A stretch of 35,631 nucleotides of DNA from Actinomycetes bacterium (GTDB lineage Bacteria; Actinomycetota; Thermoleophilia; Solirubrobacterales; Solirubrobacteraceae), in NCBI GenBank assembly GCA_021810705.1, contig JAJZID010000005.1, positions 1-35,631 on the forward strand, written 5' to 3'. How positions within the stretch are numbered: the first letter of the stretch is position 1; the number at the start of each line of letters is the position of its first letter. A program made the position numbers and the translations under genes. Shown here one piece after another: positions 1-8,564 of the stretch. Under the pieces are notes generated by a model. It was not told where the DNA came from. It did not search any database and saw nothing but the letters and a program-made list of their open reading frames with translations.

Positions 1-1
1 G

Positions 2-82
2 TTGGGCCGCACGCTGGATGCGCTCGATCAGGTCAACTCCAACTACTATCCGCAGACCCGTGAGCACCGACGATCGCACTGA
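2..82 (+). CDS. C-terminal end of an upstream gene (partial)
   Basis: An open frame enters from the left edge and stops at TGA 80-82, giving 26 residues ending YYPQTREHRRSH. It lies four bases before the likely ATG of the MoxR gene, as expected for the preceding member of a MoxR/DUF58 operon. The fragment is too short to name; no domain can be recognised. It could be a chance open frame, but its spacing to the next gene argues for a real C-terminus. Confidence 0.4.
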   Translation: MGRTLDALDQVNSNYYPQTREHRRSH

Positions 83-86
83 CGCC

Positions 87-1061
87 ATGCCGGTCGAGGA
101 GATCGCGACGCTGGCGGCGCGGGTGCTCGAGCGCGTCGGCACGGTCGTGGTCGGTATGGAGGAGGCGCTCACGCTGGCGCTCGCCGCGATCCTGGCCGGT
201 GGTCACGTGCTCTTTGAGGATGTGCCTGGGTTGGGCAAGACGCTCGCCGCCCGCAGTCTCGCGAGCGCGCTCGGACTCGACTTCCGTCGCCTGCAGTGCA
301 CCCCCGACCTGCTGCCCGCCGATATCACCGGCTCGTTCGTCTATTCGCCCGCGACCACCGAGTTCAGCTTCCGCCCAGGGCCGGTGTTCACCGGGCTGTT
401 TCTCGCCGATGAGATCAACCGCACATCGCCAAAGACACAGTCGGCGCTGCTCGAGGCGATGGCTGAGGGGCAGGTGACGGTGGAGGGTACGAGCTTCAAG
501 CTGCCCTCTCCGTTCCATGTGATCGCCACCTCCAACCCGATCGAGTACGAGGGCACCTACGCGCTGCCGGAGGCGCAGCTCGACCGCTTCATGCTGCGCC
601 TCGCGGTCGGCTACCCGTCGCGTGAGGGTGAGACCAGGGTGCTGCTGAACCGCGTGGAGCGCCGCCACGAGGTGGCGACCGTCGAGCCGGTCATCGCGCC
701 GGGCGTGCTGGCGGCGATGCAGGCAGGCATCGAGAGCGTCTACGTCGAGCCCGACATCGCCCGCTACTGCGTCGACATCGCCGCCGCCACCAGGCGCGAG
801 AGCGTCGTCGAGGTCGGCGCCTCGCCGCGTGGCTCCCAGGGTCTGATGCTCGTTGGGCGCTCCCTGGCGGTGCTCGACGGCCGGGACTTCGTCACCCCGG
901 AGGATGTCAAGCGCGTGGCGGTTCCGGTGCTTGCCCACCGCCTCTCGCTGACAACGCAGGCCTGGGCGGATGGCACCAACACGGCCGATGTCCTCGCGCG
1001 CGTGCTCACGCAGGTTCCCGGGCCGCCAACGGTGGCCCAGCGCACCGCCGCCGGGCGGTGA
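87..1061 (+). CDS. MoxR family AAA+ ATPase
   Basis: Cytoplasmic AAA+ ATPase of the MoxR class (324 aa), thought to act as a chaperone with DUF58/VWA partner proteins. Visible motifs: Walker A EDVPGLGKT at about residues 44-52, Walker B FLADEINR at about 105-112, a sensor-like VIATSNPIEYEGTY segment and the LPEAQLDRF motif. I place the start at ATG 87, because MPVEEIATLAARVLERV is where MoxR proteins normally begin and the upstream frame stops at 82. A GTG at 60 and the ATG at 18 used by the ORF track are also in frame but would overlap the upstream gene. None has a good Shine-Dalgarno. Its stop overlaps the GTG of the DUF58 gene (GTGA), so the two are translationally coupled. The substrate is not predictable. 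Confidence 0.93.
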   Translation: MPVEEIATLAARVLERVGTVVVGMEEALTLALAAILAGGHVLFEDVPGLGKTLAARSLASALGLDFRRLQCTPDLLPADITGSFVYSPATTEFSFRPGPVFTGLFLADEINRTSPKTQSALLEAMAEGQVTVEGTSFKLPSPFHVIATSNPIEYEGTYALPEAQLDRFMLRLAVGYPSREGETRVLLNRVERRHEVATVEPVIAPGVLAAMQAGIESVYVEPDIARYCVDIAAATRRESVVEVGASPRGSQGLMLVGRSLAVLDGRDFVTPEDVKRVAVPVLAHRLSLTTQAWADGTNTADVLARVLTQVPGPPTVAQRTAAGR

Positions 1062-2407
1062 GCACGCCGCCCGCCAGCTCTCAGCCGCCAGCGGGCGCGA
1101 TAACGACGCCGCGCTGGACGATGGCACCGACCCTGGTGGCGTCGGCGGCCATCGCGGTGCTCCTGGCGGCGATCGCCGTGATCGCCGGCAATCTTGTGAT
1201 CGCGCTGATGGCGCTGCCACTGATCGTGGCGGTGTCGATCGGCTGGGACCGCCTGCCGGCCGCCGACGACCAGCTCTCCACCCGGCTTACGCTCACCGAC
1301 GCTGGCGGCGGTCATGTCGCCTACCGCCTCGAGACGACGCTGCCCGAGCGCGTGGCCGCCGTTGTTGTGCGCCAGAGCCTGCTGGGCGCAGAGCCCCGGG
1401 AGCTCGTGCTCGCCGGCCCGCAGGCCGGCGAGCTGGCCGGCGAGGTGGCGCTGCTGCACTCCGGGCCACAGGAGGTGGTGCGCTTCGAGCTGCGCCTGCT
1501 CGGCGACGAACAGGCCGCGATCAGCCTGCCCGAGGACCCGATCGTCGGTGAGCTTGTCGTGGCTCCGGCCAGCACCCGGGTCCGCTCGCTGCCGCTGCCG
1601 GTGCGCCTGCAGGGGATGACCGGCACGCACGAGTCCGCGCGGCTGGGCGACGGTGGCGAGTTCCGTGACATCCACCCGTTCAGCCCGGGTGACCGCCTGC
1701 GCCGGATCGACTGGCGCGCGACCGCGCGTCTGGGGATGAATGCCGGTGAGCTCTACGTCAGGCGCACCAACGCGCTGGCCGACGCGACCGTGCTGATCGT
1801 GATGGACAGCCGCGACGATGTGGGGGAGGAGGTCGCCGAGTGGAGCCGCAACGCCGCCGGTAAGAAGGGACTGAGCTCGCTGGACGTGGCGCGCGAGGCG
1901 GCAAGCTCGCTCGCCGGCGCCTACATCGCGGCCGGTGACCGGGTCGGCTTCCAGGATCTATCGAGCCGCGCCCGCATGATCGCCCACGCAGGCGGCACCC
2001 GCCACCTCTGGAAGCTGGCACGCGCGATCGAGGTGACCGCCCCCTCACAGGTTCCCTTCAGGCACAGGCGAGCGCCGATCGTTCCGCCTGGGGCGCTTGT
2101 CTACCTGCTCTCCAGTCTGCTGGACGACCAGCCCGTGGATTTGGCGCTGCGCTGGCTCTCGGGCGGGCACCGGGTGATTGCCGTGGACGTGCTGCCACCG
2201 CCTCGCTTTGTTCGCGCCGACCGCCGCCAGCGGATCGCGCACCGGATGATCATGATGGCCCGAGACGACCGTATCCGCACGCTGCGCAGCCATGGGGTGG
2301 AGCTCCTACGCTGGGCCACAGATGAAGGCGCGCTGCCGCTCGCGGCACGGCTCGAGCTGCTCAGCCGACCGGTGCGACGCCGTGGCTCACGGGCGGTGAG
2401 ACGGTGA
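1058..2407 (+). CDS. DUF58 domain-containing membrane protein
   Basis: 449-aa DUF58 protein, the usual partner of MoxR ATPases. Two hydrophobic helices near the N-terminus (about residues 24-60) anchor it in the membrane. The DUF58 signature GGEFRDIHPFSPGDRLRRID, continuing into WRATARLG, lies at about 196-223, followed by a VWA-like fold region with LIVMDSRDD, a possible metal-binding motif. The GTG start overlaps the MoxR stop and its own stop overlaps the next GTG, so three genes form one operon. The family is linked to envelope or protein-complex maturation; the exact role here is unknown. Start and family assignment are secure. Confidence 0.92.
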   Translation: MSTPPASSQPPAGAITTPRWTMAPTLVASAAIAVLLAAIAVIAGNLVIALMALPLIVAVSIGWDRLPAADDQLSTRLTLTDAGGGHVAYRLETTLPERVAAVVVRQSLLGAEPRELVLAGPQAGELAGEVALLHSGPQEVVRFELRLLGDEQAAISLPEDPIVGELVVAPASTRVRSLPLPVRLQGMTGTHESARLGDGGEFRDIHPFSPGDRLRRIDWRATARLGMNAGELYVRRTNALADATVLIVMDSRDDVGEEVAEWSRNAAGKKGLSSLDVAREAASSLAGAYIAAGDRVGFQDLSSRARMIAHAGGTRHLWKLARAIEVTAPSQVPFRHRRAPIVPPGALVYLLSSLLDDQPVDLALRWLSGGHRVIAVDVLPPPRFVRADRRQRIAHRMIMMARDDRIRTLRSHGVELLRWATDEGALPLAARLELLSRPVRRRGSRAVRR

Positions 2408-2952
2408 ACGTTGGCGAGCTCCCGACGCTGCGGCGCCTGCGAGCGCCGGCCGACCTACCGGCCCGGGCTCCGATCCCGGGCGCCGCGGTGCGCCTGGCAC
2501 TGGTGGCCGTGGCGGTCGCGTTGGCGCTTTTGGTCTACGGGCCACATGGCTGGTTCTACGTCGGTGTGCTGCTGGCGCTGCTCGCCGCCTCGGTGCCCGA
2601 CTACATGTTCGGCTGGCTTTTGATCCTGTTTCTGGCACTTGGCGAGCTCGGCCACCGCGCGGTGCTCGACTGGCGCATCCTGGTGCTGATCGCCGGCGTC
2701 CATCTGCTGCACATCCTCGCCGGCCTGAGCTATGTGGTGCCGTGGCGCAGCTGGCTCTCACCAGTCGCACTGCTCGCGCCGCTGCGGCGCTTTGTGGTCA
2801 TCCAGGTGCCGTGTCAGCTGATCGCCGTCGGGGCGCTTGAGCTGTTGGCGCCCGCCGCAAACGGGCACCGGCCGCTCACCTTTGCGGCTTTCACACTGGC
2901 CGGCGCGGCGGCGCTGGCGCTGCTGGCACGCCTGCTCCTGCGCGGGCGTTGA
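2404..2952 (+). CDS. Small polytopic membrane protein of the MoxR-DUF58 operon
   Basis: 182-aa hydrophobic protein with about six predicted membrane helices (for example LALVAVAVALALLVYG near residue 30 and LVLIAGVHLLHILAGLSYV near 90). The GTG start overlaps the DUF58 stop codon, so it is co-translated with the MoxR and DUF58 genes. I recognise no domain. MoxR/DUF58 operons often carry poorly conserved membrane proteins, and in some species a transglutaminase-like protein in this position, but no transglutaminase triad is visible here. It is probably an accessory membrane partner of the complex; the function is unknown. The 171 bp downstream hold a short GGAGCC/GGCTCC inverted repeat (about 3031-3057) but no clear promoter. 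Confidence 0.75.
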   Translation: MNVGELPTLRRLRAPADLPARAPIPGAAVRLALVAVAVALALLVYGPHGWFYVGVLLALLAASVPDYMFGWLLILFLALGELGHRAVLDWRILVLIAGVHLLHILAGLSYVVPWRSWLSPVALLAPLRRFVVIQVPCQLIAVGALELLAPAANGHRPLTFAAFTLAGAAALALLARLLLRGR

Positions 2953-3123
2953 GCGCCGGCGGGAAATTACACGGCAGCCGCCGCGCTTAAACACCGACTC
3001 GCTCTAGGTGTAGGCCCGCAGCCGCCGTAGGAGCCTCCCACGATGGCTCAGGCTCCCTGTGCGGTGATCATCTGTGTTGCAACCGGAGGACTGAAACTCC
3101 CAGACAACAAGGAGGAACCCGGA

Positions 3124-3795
3124 ATGCAACGCAGAGTTTTCGATAGGCTCGTATCAGGCACGGGTGCGCTGTTGGTGGTGGTGCTCTTGGTCGCTGGCGG
3201 GTTGCTCACGTGGGGCTCAAGCTTCGCTTCGAACAACGTCCACAACCAGCTGGCCCAGCAGCAGATCTTCTTCCCCACCCAGAGCGAGATCAACGCCGTC
3301 AAGGCGCAGTACGCGAAGGGCGGGCAGAAGGCCGTAACCGACCCAGAGTTTCCCAACGCCAAGCTGATGATCCCGGCGCTTTCGCCCTACGCCGGCAAGC
3401 AGCTCCTGACGGGCACCGAGGCACAGGTCTACGCCAACGACTTCATCGGCCAGCACCTGTACGCGATGCCGCTGCACGGCATCTACAGCAAGGTCAGCAC
3501 GGCAGCCCGTGCGGCCAAGCCGGGTAGCAAGGCTGCGGCTGAGTTCAGCGGGCTTGAGACGACCGTCTTCCAGGGCACCACGCTACGCGGCCTGCTGCTT
3601 GAGGCCTACGGGTTCGGGGTTGTCGGAACGGTGATGATGTGGGGTGCGGTCGCGGCCTACGCCGGCGCGGTCCTGCTCCTGATCCTCACGCTCCTCGGCC
3701 TCCGTCACGCAGCCCAGACCCCGCCGGATGCGCGGGTTCTGGAAGGCACCGACGCCTACAGGGCCGAGCGCAAGGAGACCGTCAGCGTCAACTGA
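3124..3795 (+). CDS. Conserved two-helix membrane protein, unknown function
   Basis: 223-aa protein. The start is ATG 3124, not the ORF-track 3043, because a near-perfect AAGGAGG (3109-3115) sits 8 nt upstream. N-terminal MQRRVFDRLVSGTGALLVVV leads into one membrane helix (about residues 13-32). A roughly 130-residue, mostly extracytoplasmic stretch follows (QQQIFFPTQSEINAVKAQYA), then a second helix near residues 160-195 and a short charged cytoplasmic tail. From memory such proteins are common in Actinobacteria as hypothetical proteins and are sometimes mislabelled LigA dioxygenase; no catalytic motif supports an enzyme. The strong RBS and stand-alone position between hairpins suggest a well-expressed monocistronic gene. 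Function unknown. Confidence 0.85.
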   Translation: MQRRVFDRLVSGTGALLVVVLLVAGGLLTWGSSFASNNVHNQLAQQQIFFPTQSEINAVKAQYAKGGQKAVTDPEFPNAKLMIPALSPYAGKQLLTGTEAQVYANDFIGQHLYAMPLHGIYSKVSTAARAAKPGSKAAAEFSGLETTVFQGTTLRGLLLEAYGFGVVGTVMMWGAVAAYAGAVLLLILTLLGLRHAAQTPPDARVLEGTDAYRAERKETVSVN

Positions 3796-3807
3796 ACTTC
3801 AAAACTT

Positions 3808-3854
3808 CGGCTCGCAGCCCGGAACCTGACCGGGGAGACCGGGACCGCGAGCCG
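3808..3854 (+). terminator. Imperfect stem-loop after the membrane protein gene
   Basis: CGGCTCGC (3808-3815) pairs with GCGAGCCG (3847-3854), and an inner GCCCGG/CCGGGA pairing extends the stem with a small mismatch. It begins 13 bp after the stop codon. There is no strong T-run, so it may be a weak terminator or an mRNA-stabilising hairpin. Confidence 0.55.
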
Positions 3855-3888
3855 AGCGCTGGGGTCCTCCGCCACACGCCCCCAACAA

Positions 3889-3920
3889 GACGCCCGCGCT
3901 GGTTTACCAGCGCGGGCGTC
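3889..3920. terminator. Perfect bidirectional hairpin between convergent genes
   Basis: GACGCCCGCGCTGGT (3889-3903) is the exact reverse complement of ACCAGCGCGGGCGTC (3906-3920): 15 bp around a TT centre, in practice a TTTA loop. It lies 8 bp past the end of the FabF gene and serves the convergent + transcript as well. It is followed by TTTC on the + strand and preceded by a short A/G stretch. Confidence 0.8.
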
Positions 3921-3927
3921 GCGCGTT

Positions 3928-5196
3928 TCAGACCGCTGTCAGCACCAGCACGCAGTTCTGCCCACCGAAGCCGAAGGCGTTGACGATGGCGGTCCCGACC
4001 ACTGCCTCGCGCGCCACGAGCGGCACATAGTCAAGGTCGCAGGCCGGGTCGGGGGTCTCGAGGTTGATCGTCGGCGGCACCCGGCCGTCGCGCATCGCCA
4101 GCACGCTGACCATCGCGCCGAGCGCCCCGGCCGCACCGATCATGTGCCCGACCATCGACTTGGGCGAGCTGACCAGCAGGCTGTCGGCGGCGCTGCCAAA
4201 GACATCACGGATCGCGCTTGTCTCGACCGCGTCGTTGATCCGGGTGGCGGTTCCGTGCGCGCAGATGTAGTCGACCTCGGCCGGGTCGGTGCCGGTGCGC
4301 TCGAGCGCGAGTGCCATCGCCCGGCGCGGCTGGCGTCCGGTGGGGTCCGGGTGGCTGATGTGAAAGGCATCGGCGGTGAGCGCGCCGCCCGCCAGGGTGG
4401 CGTAGGTGCGGGCGCCGCGCGCGGCGGCGTGTGCGGCTGACTCGATCACGAACAGCACCGCGCCCTCGCCGTAGACGAAACCGTCGCGATCGGCCGAGAA
4501 GGGCCGGCTGGCGCGCTGCGGCTCGTCGTTGCGGGCTGACAGCGCGCCCATGTTGCACAGCCCGGCGAACATCACCGGCGCGATCCCGGCGTCGGTGCCG
4601 CCGGCCACCACCACGTCGGCCTCGCCCGCCAGGATCAGTCGGCGCGCCTCGAGCAGCGCCGCGTTGCCGCTCGCGCAGGCCAGCGAGCTGGCGGTGACGG
4701 GGCCGTGCAGGCCGAGGTCGATCGCGACCTCGCAGGCCGGCATGTTCGGGATCATCGACGGCACGTAGTAGGGGCTCACGGCCCTCAGACCCTCGGCGAT
4801 CAGGCCACGAACGTTGGTCTCGCTCTCGGGAATCCCCGGCACGGCGGTGTTCACCACCACACCCACGCGCTCATAATCGGCCAGCTGCTCGATTCCAGCG
4901 CCGGGCTCAAAACCCGCATCGGCGAAGGCCTCGCGCGCGGCCGCGACCGCCAGCTGCGAGAAGCGGGCCGAGCGCCGTGCGCGCTTGGTGCCGAGCAGCG
5001 CCTCGGCGTCAAAGCCCTTGACCTCGGCGGCGATCCGAGTGGGCAGCGACGAAGCGTCGAAGTGGGTGATCTCGGCGACACCCGACTCGCCGGCGAGCAG
5101 CCCCCGCCAGGTGCTCGGCACGTCGAGCCCAAGTGGTGTGACGGCGCCGATGCCGGTGATCACCGGATCGCCGCCGTGCGATGCCGGGGCGCTCAA
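3928..5196 (-). CDS. fabF: FabF-type 3-oxoacyl-ACP synthase (KAS II family)
   Basis: 422-aa condensing enzyme that would decarboxylate a malonyl-thioester and extend an acyl chain. The triad is present: Cys174 in SSLACASGNAA, His314 in CAHGTATRIND and His351 in SPKSMVGHMIGAAGA, with a GFGGQN end motif. Length and motif spacing match FabF. The start is TTG 5196 overlapping the TGA of the upstream ligase (TTGA), with GGAG 7 nt upstream; a GTG at PVITGIGAVTP would trim about 11 residues. It ends the three-gene operon after an LLM oxidoreductase and an acyl-activating enzyme, with no ACP, FabG or FabD nearby. A dedicated lipid or secondary-metabolite role is therefore as likely as housekeeping synthesis. 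The enzyme class is certain; the pathway is not. Confidence 0.93.
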   Translation of the reverse strand: MSAPASHGGDPVITGIGAVTPLGLDVPSTWRGLLAGESGVAEITHFDASSLPTRIAAEVKGFDAEALLGTKRARRSARFSQLAVAAAREAFADAGFEPGAGIEQLADYERVGVVVNTAVPGIPESETNVRGLIAEGLRAVSPYYVPSMIPNMPACEVAIDLGLHGPVTASSLACASGNAALLEARRLILAGEADVVVAGGTDAGIAPVMFAGLCNMGALSARNDEPQRASRPFSADRDGFVYGEGAVLFVIESAAHAAARGARTYATLAGGALTADAFHISHPDPTGRQPRRAMALALERTGTDPAEVDYICAHGTATRINDAVETSAIRDVFGSAADSLLVSSPKSMVGHMIGAAGALGAMVSVLAMRDGRVPPTINLETPDPACDLDYVPLVAREAVVGTAIVNAFGFGGQNCVLVLTAV

Positions 5197-6863
5197 GGGC
5201 GCTCCAGCAGGCCTGCCTGCACGTCGGCAAGCGCCTGCTCGCGCAAACGGTAGTGGAGCTTCTTGCCGGTCGCAGTCAGCGGGATCTCGTCGATGAAGCG
5301 GTAGGCGCGCGGGCGCTTGTAGTCGGCCAGCATCGGGTGCTCGCGGGCGTGGCGGTCGAGCTCGGCGGCGTCCAGCGGGACGCCGCCGCGGGCAACCACG
5401 TAGGCGAGCACCAGCTCACCCCAGCGCTCGTCGGGCAGGCCAACCACCACCGAGTCGGCCACCGCCGGGTGCTCGTTGAGGATCGCCTCGACCTGTGTGG
5501 GGTGCACATTCTCGCCGCCGGAGATGATCATGTCGTCCTTGCGCCCCACGATCGTCACGTAGCGCTCCTCGTCCCAGGTGGCAAGGTCGCCGATGTAGAG
5601 CCAGCCGTCGCGGAAGCGGGCGGCCTGCTCCTCGTTGTTGTTCACGTAGGCGTAGCCGGACTTGACCGAGCGCACGATCACCTCGCCGACCTCCTGCCCG
5701 TCCTGCGCGGCAAGGTCGTCGGGGTCAGCGACACGGTCCTCATAGACCTTCACCACGGCGACGTCGTCGTCGGTGCAGGCGCGGCCGGCCGAGCCGGCGT
5801 GGGCGGGCAGGTCGCTGGGGCGCAGAAACGTGTTCCAGAACGCCTCGGTGGTGCCGTAGCCGTTGAAGATACGGGGTGTCAGCAGCTCCTGGTAGCGCAG
5901 GCAGGACTCGCGGTCAAGCGGTGAGCCCATGGTCACGATCCCGCGCAGGCTGGAGAGCTCGCGTGGCCGGGCCTGCTGTTCTGCGGCGAGCATCGCCAGG
6001 TTGGTGGGGGCGCCGATCAGGAAGGTGAGCTGGTGCTCGGCCACCCAGTCGAGCACGGTGGCGGCGTCGAAGCTGCGCAGCGCCACCGCGCAGGCGCCGA
6101 CATAGAAGACGGGGTTGGGGCCGCCCGAGTACAGGCCGCCGCGGTGAAACCACGGGGTCATGTTGAGCGTGCGGTCCTCGGGCGAGAGCGGGAAGTGCAT
6201 GATCACGTCGTGGGCTGAGAAGACCTCCACGACATCGGGCAGCGAAACACCCTTGGGCAGGCCGGTGGTGCCTGAGGTGTAAAGGCGCGTGGTCTCTGCG
6301 TAGATCGAGCGCTCCGCTGCCGGCGGCGGCTCGCTGCCGGCAGGAGCGAGGATCTCGGCAAACGGGATCGCGGCACCGACGGGGCTTGTCCAGTCCTGGT
6401 GGTTGACGCCGACCACCAGCGACGGGTGGTGGTCAGCCAGCCACAGCGCCTCGGCGCCGACCGCCGTCAGGCTCGAGTCGAGGATGAACACCTTGGGTCG
6501 GCTGTCGTCCAGCACGTGTGCGACCTCGCCAGCGGCCAGACGGAAGTTGATCGGCGCAGCGATCGCGCCGAGCCGCTGGCAGGCGATCCAGACCAGGGCG
6601 AACTCAGGCCCGTTCAACAGGTCGAAGACAACCACGTCCTCGGTGCGTACGCCGCGCTCGTGGAGCCCGGCCGCCAGTCGGCCCGTGTCCTCCCAGAGCT
6701 GCGCGTAGGTCCATTGCCGTCCGCCCGCGGGATCGTGAAGCGCCGGCCGCGAGGCGTAGCGCAGGCTGTTGCGCCGCACCCCGGCCAGGTAGCCGAAGTG
6801 CTGCTCAAAGACCTCCCGGAAGCCCTCCGGGTCGTAGCGGTAGTGATGGTTTCCTGAGCTCAC
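5193..6863 (-). CDS. AMP-dependent acyl-CoA synthetase/ligase
   Basis: 556-aa member of the ANL superfamily, activating a carboxylic acid through an acyl-adenylate, normally to a CoA thioester. Motifs: P-loop LYTSGTTGLPKGVSL at about residues 194-208, A5-like NGYGTTEAFW near 345, the A7/A8 hinge region DGWLYIGDLATWDEERYV and VGRKDDMIISGGENV, and A10 LTATGKKLHYRLRE carrying the catalytic Lys. The GTG start has AGGAGG 7 nt upstream and overlaps the LLM gene stop (GTGA); its own stop overlaps the FabF start. It resembles fatty-acyl or aromatic acyl-CoA ligases (FadD-like). The substrate cannot be read from the sequence. Coupling to a ketosynthase suggests it feeds a starter or acyl unit, which is inference. 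Confidence 0.92.
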   Translation of the reverse strand: MSSGNHHYRYDPEGFREVFEQHFGYLAGVRRNSLRYASRPALHDPAGGRQWTYAQLWEDTGRLAAGLHERGVRTEDVVVFDLLNGPEFALVWIACQRLGAIAAPINFRLAAGEVAHVLDDSRPKVFILDSSLTAVGAEALWLADHHPSLVVGVNHQDWTSPVGAAIPFAEILAPAGSEPPPAAERSIYAETTRLYTSGTTGLPKGVSLPDVVEVFSAHDVIMHFPLSPEDRTLNMTPWFHRGGLYSGGPNPVFYVGACAVALRSFDAATVLDWVAEHQLTFLIGAPTNLAMLAAEQQARPRELSSLRGIVTMGSPLDRESCLRYQELLTPRIFNGYGTTEAFWNTFLRPSDLPAHAGSAGRACTDDDVAVVKVYEDRVADPDDLAAQDGQEVGEVIVRSVKSGYAYVNNNEEQAARFRDGWLYIGDLATWDEERYVTIVGRKDDMIISGGENVHPTQVEAILNEHPAVADSVVVGLPDERWGELVLAYVVARGGVPLDAAELDRHAREHPMLADYKRPRAYRFIDEIPLTATGKKLHYRLREQALADVQAGLLERP

Positions 6864-7786
6864 GCGGTGCCTCCTGACCTTACGGTGGCGGCCTCTGCGG
6901 CCACCTGGCCGGTCGATCTTAATGCCTGCGTGACCGCCGCCAGGCGACCGATCTGCTCAAGCGGCGCGGCGCCCATCGGCAGCAGCAGGATCTCGCTGAC
7001 CCCGACCTGCGCGTAGGGCGCAAGGAAGTCGCTCACCGCTGCGTCCGTGCCGATCGCGCTCCAGCGCTCAACCTGCTCGAGCGCCATCCCATACTGGCCG
7101 TGCACATGTGCCGCGGCCTGCTCGCGGGCGCTGGCGGCGTCATCACCGACGTGCGCCAGCACCAGCAGCGCGAGCCTTGGTGCCGGGCGACCCTGCGCGG
7201 CCGCGAGCTCGCCCAGACGCTCGCCGCGCTGGGCGAGCGTCTGGGGCGAGATCCACATCGGCAGCCAGGCGTCGGCGAAGCGGGCGGCCCGCTCAAGCGC
7301 GCGGTCGCTGCGCCCGCCGACCAGCAGCGGCGGCATCGGCGCGGGCGGCTCGAGCATGGGCTCGCCGGCGCCAGCCAGCAGGGCCGGCAGGCGCGCAAGC
7401 GCCTCATCAAGGCGTGCGCCACGGCCCGCCAGCGGCAACCCGGCGGCGGCATACTCCTGCGGAAACTCGCCACCGACGCCGACCCCCAGCGCAAGCCTGC
7501 CGCCCGAGAGGTGCTGCAGCGTCGCGATCTGCTTGGCAGCCCAGGCGCTCTGGCGCAGCCCCAGGAGCATCACGCTGAAGCCGAGCGTGACTCGCTCTGT
7601 GACCGCTGCGGCGGCACCCAGGCAGATCGTCGCGTCCAGCACCGGTGCCGGGCAACTGAGGTGGTCGCCGACCCACACGGAGTCAAACCCGGCCGCCTCT
7701 GCCAGGCGTGCGCTCTCGGCCACAGGGAAGCCTGCGCCTGTGCGCAATGGATCGAATGTCGGCAGCAGAACGCCCCAGGCGGTCAT
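6860..7786 (-). CDS. LLM-class flavin-dependent oxidoreductase (luciferase-like)
   Basis: 308-aa TIM-barrel oxidoreductase of the bacterial luciferase family, probably F420- or FMN-dependent. It starts MTAWGVLLPTFDP and carries LAEAAGFDSVWVGDHL, a RVTLGFSVMLLGLRQ strand, LSGGRLALGVGVGGE and the PPLLVGGRSDRALERAARFAD segment, all typical of the family. The ORF track begins at 7843, but the family N-terminus corresponds to ATG 7786. It is the first gene of an operon with the acyl ligase and FabF (GTGA overlap). Upstream, GTTCG and CGAAC form an interrupted inverted repeat (7793-7809) and TAGCTT lies on the same strand: a possible small promoter/operator. The substrate is unknown. Confidence 0.88.
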   Translation of the reverse strand: MTAWGVLLPTFDPLRTGAGFPVAESARLAEAAGFDSVWVGDHLSCPAPVLDATICLGAAAAVTERVTLGFSVMLLGLRQSAWAAKQIATLQHLSGGRLALGVGVGGEFPQEYAAAGLPLAGRGARLDEALARLPALLAGAGEPMLEPPAPMPPLLVGGRSDRALERAARFADAWLPMWISPQTLAQRGERLGELAAAQGRPAPRLALLVLAHVGDDAASAREQAAAHVHGQYGMALEQVERWSAIGTDAAVSDFLAPYAQVGVSEILLLPMGAAPLEQIGRLAAVTQALRSTGQVAAEAATVRSGGTA

Positions 7787-7889
7787 CTCGATGTTCGAAG
7801 CTAACGAACTTCGCGGCGCTTGGCCCGTCCGGCCCCGACGCATGGGGGGTCAGGAAGCGCGATCCTTGCGGGTTTTCAGCGCCGCCAGA

Positions 7890-8564
7890 TCAGCGGGGCG
7901 GTTGGGCCAGCCCGGTGCGGTAGGCGTAGTTGACAGCCTGGGCGCGGTCGCGCAACCCGGCCTTGGCAAAGGCGTGGTTGATGTGGGACTTGACGGTCGC
8001 GGGGCTGACGTACAGCCGCTGCGCGATCTCCAGGTTGCTCAGCCCCGCGGCGATCAGCCCGAGCACCTCTGCCTCGCGCGGCGTGAGCTCGTCGGGCAGC
8101 GCACCGAAGGCTGTGCCATCAGGCCTGTCTGGCGGCGCTGGCCCGCTGGCCAGCGCCGCCACCACATGGTGCTGGATCGACGGGTCGAGGCTCGCGGACC
8201 CCGCGGCGACGCTGAGGATCGCCGCGCGGATGTCCTCGCTTGAGGCGTCCTTGGTCAGGTAGCCCCTGGCGCCGGCGCGCAGCACGCCGAGCACGCTCTC
8301 GTCGTCGGCGTAGGTGGTGAGCGCGATCACGCCGATCTGAGGAGCGCGCTCGCGCAGGCGTCTGGTCGCCTCGATGCCGTCGATCCCCGGCATCCGCAGG
8401 TCCATCAGCACCACCTGCGGTGCGAGCTCGGCTGCCAGCGCGAGCGCCTGCTCGCCGTCCGCGGCGGCGCCGACCAGCTCCACGCCCTCGAGCAGCCCGA
8501 TCAGTGTGGCGAGGCTCTCGCGGACCAGGCGCTGGTCGTCTGCCAGCAGTACGCGGACGCTCAT
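7890..8564 (-). CDS. NarL/LuxR-family response regulator
   Basis: 224-aa two-component regulator. An N-terminal receiver domain has acidic residues at 9-10 (LLADDQ), phospho-acceptor Asp55 in VVLMDLRMPG and the conserved Lys in GYLTKDAS. A C-terminal LuxR-type HTH follows, LTPREAEVLGLIAAG and NLEIAQRLYVSPATVKSHI (about 154-200). The ATG overlaps the stop of the histidine kinase (ATGA), so it is the cognate partner. The kinase/regulator pair is divergent from an ABC-2 exporter, an arrangement common for DesKR/LiaSR-like systems that sense envelope or lipid stress and control the adjacent transporter. Regulation of that transporter is inferred from position. Confidence 0.95.
   Translation of the reverse strand: MSVRVLLADDQRLVRESLATLIGLLEGVELVGAAADGEQALALAAELAPQVVLMDLRMPGIDGIEATRRLRERAPQIGVIALTTYADDESVLGVLRAGARGYLTKDASSEDIRAAILSVAAGSASLDPSIQHHVVAALASGPAPPDRPDGTAFGALPDELTPREAEVLGLIAAGLSNLEIAQRLYVSPATVKSHINHAFAKAGLRDRAQAVNYAYRTGLAQPPR

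Noticed and set aside
33-1220. 395-aa - strand frame opposite MoxR
   Set aside because: Shadow of a gene with clear Walker motifs; no domain of its own.
5181-5924. 247-aa + strand frame opposite the acyl ligase
   Set aside because: Val/Gly/His-rich antisense frame with no motif, overlapping two real genes.
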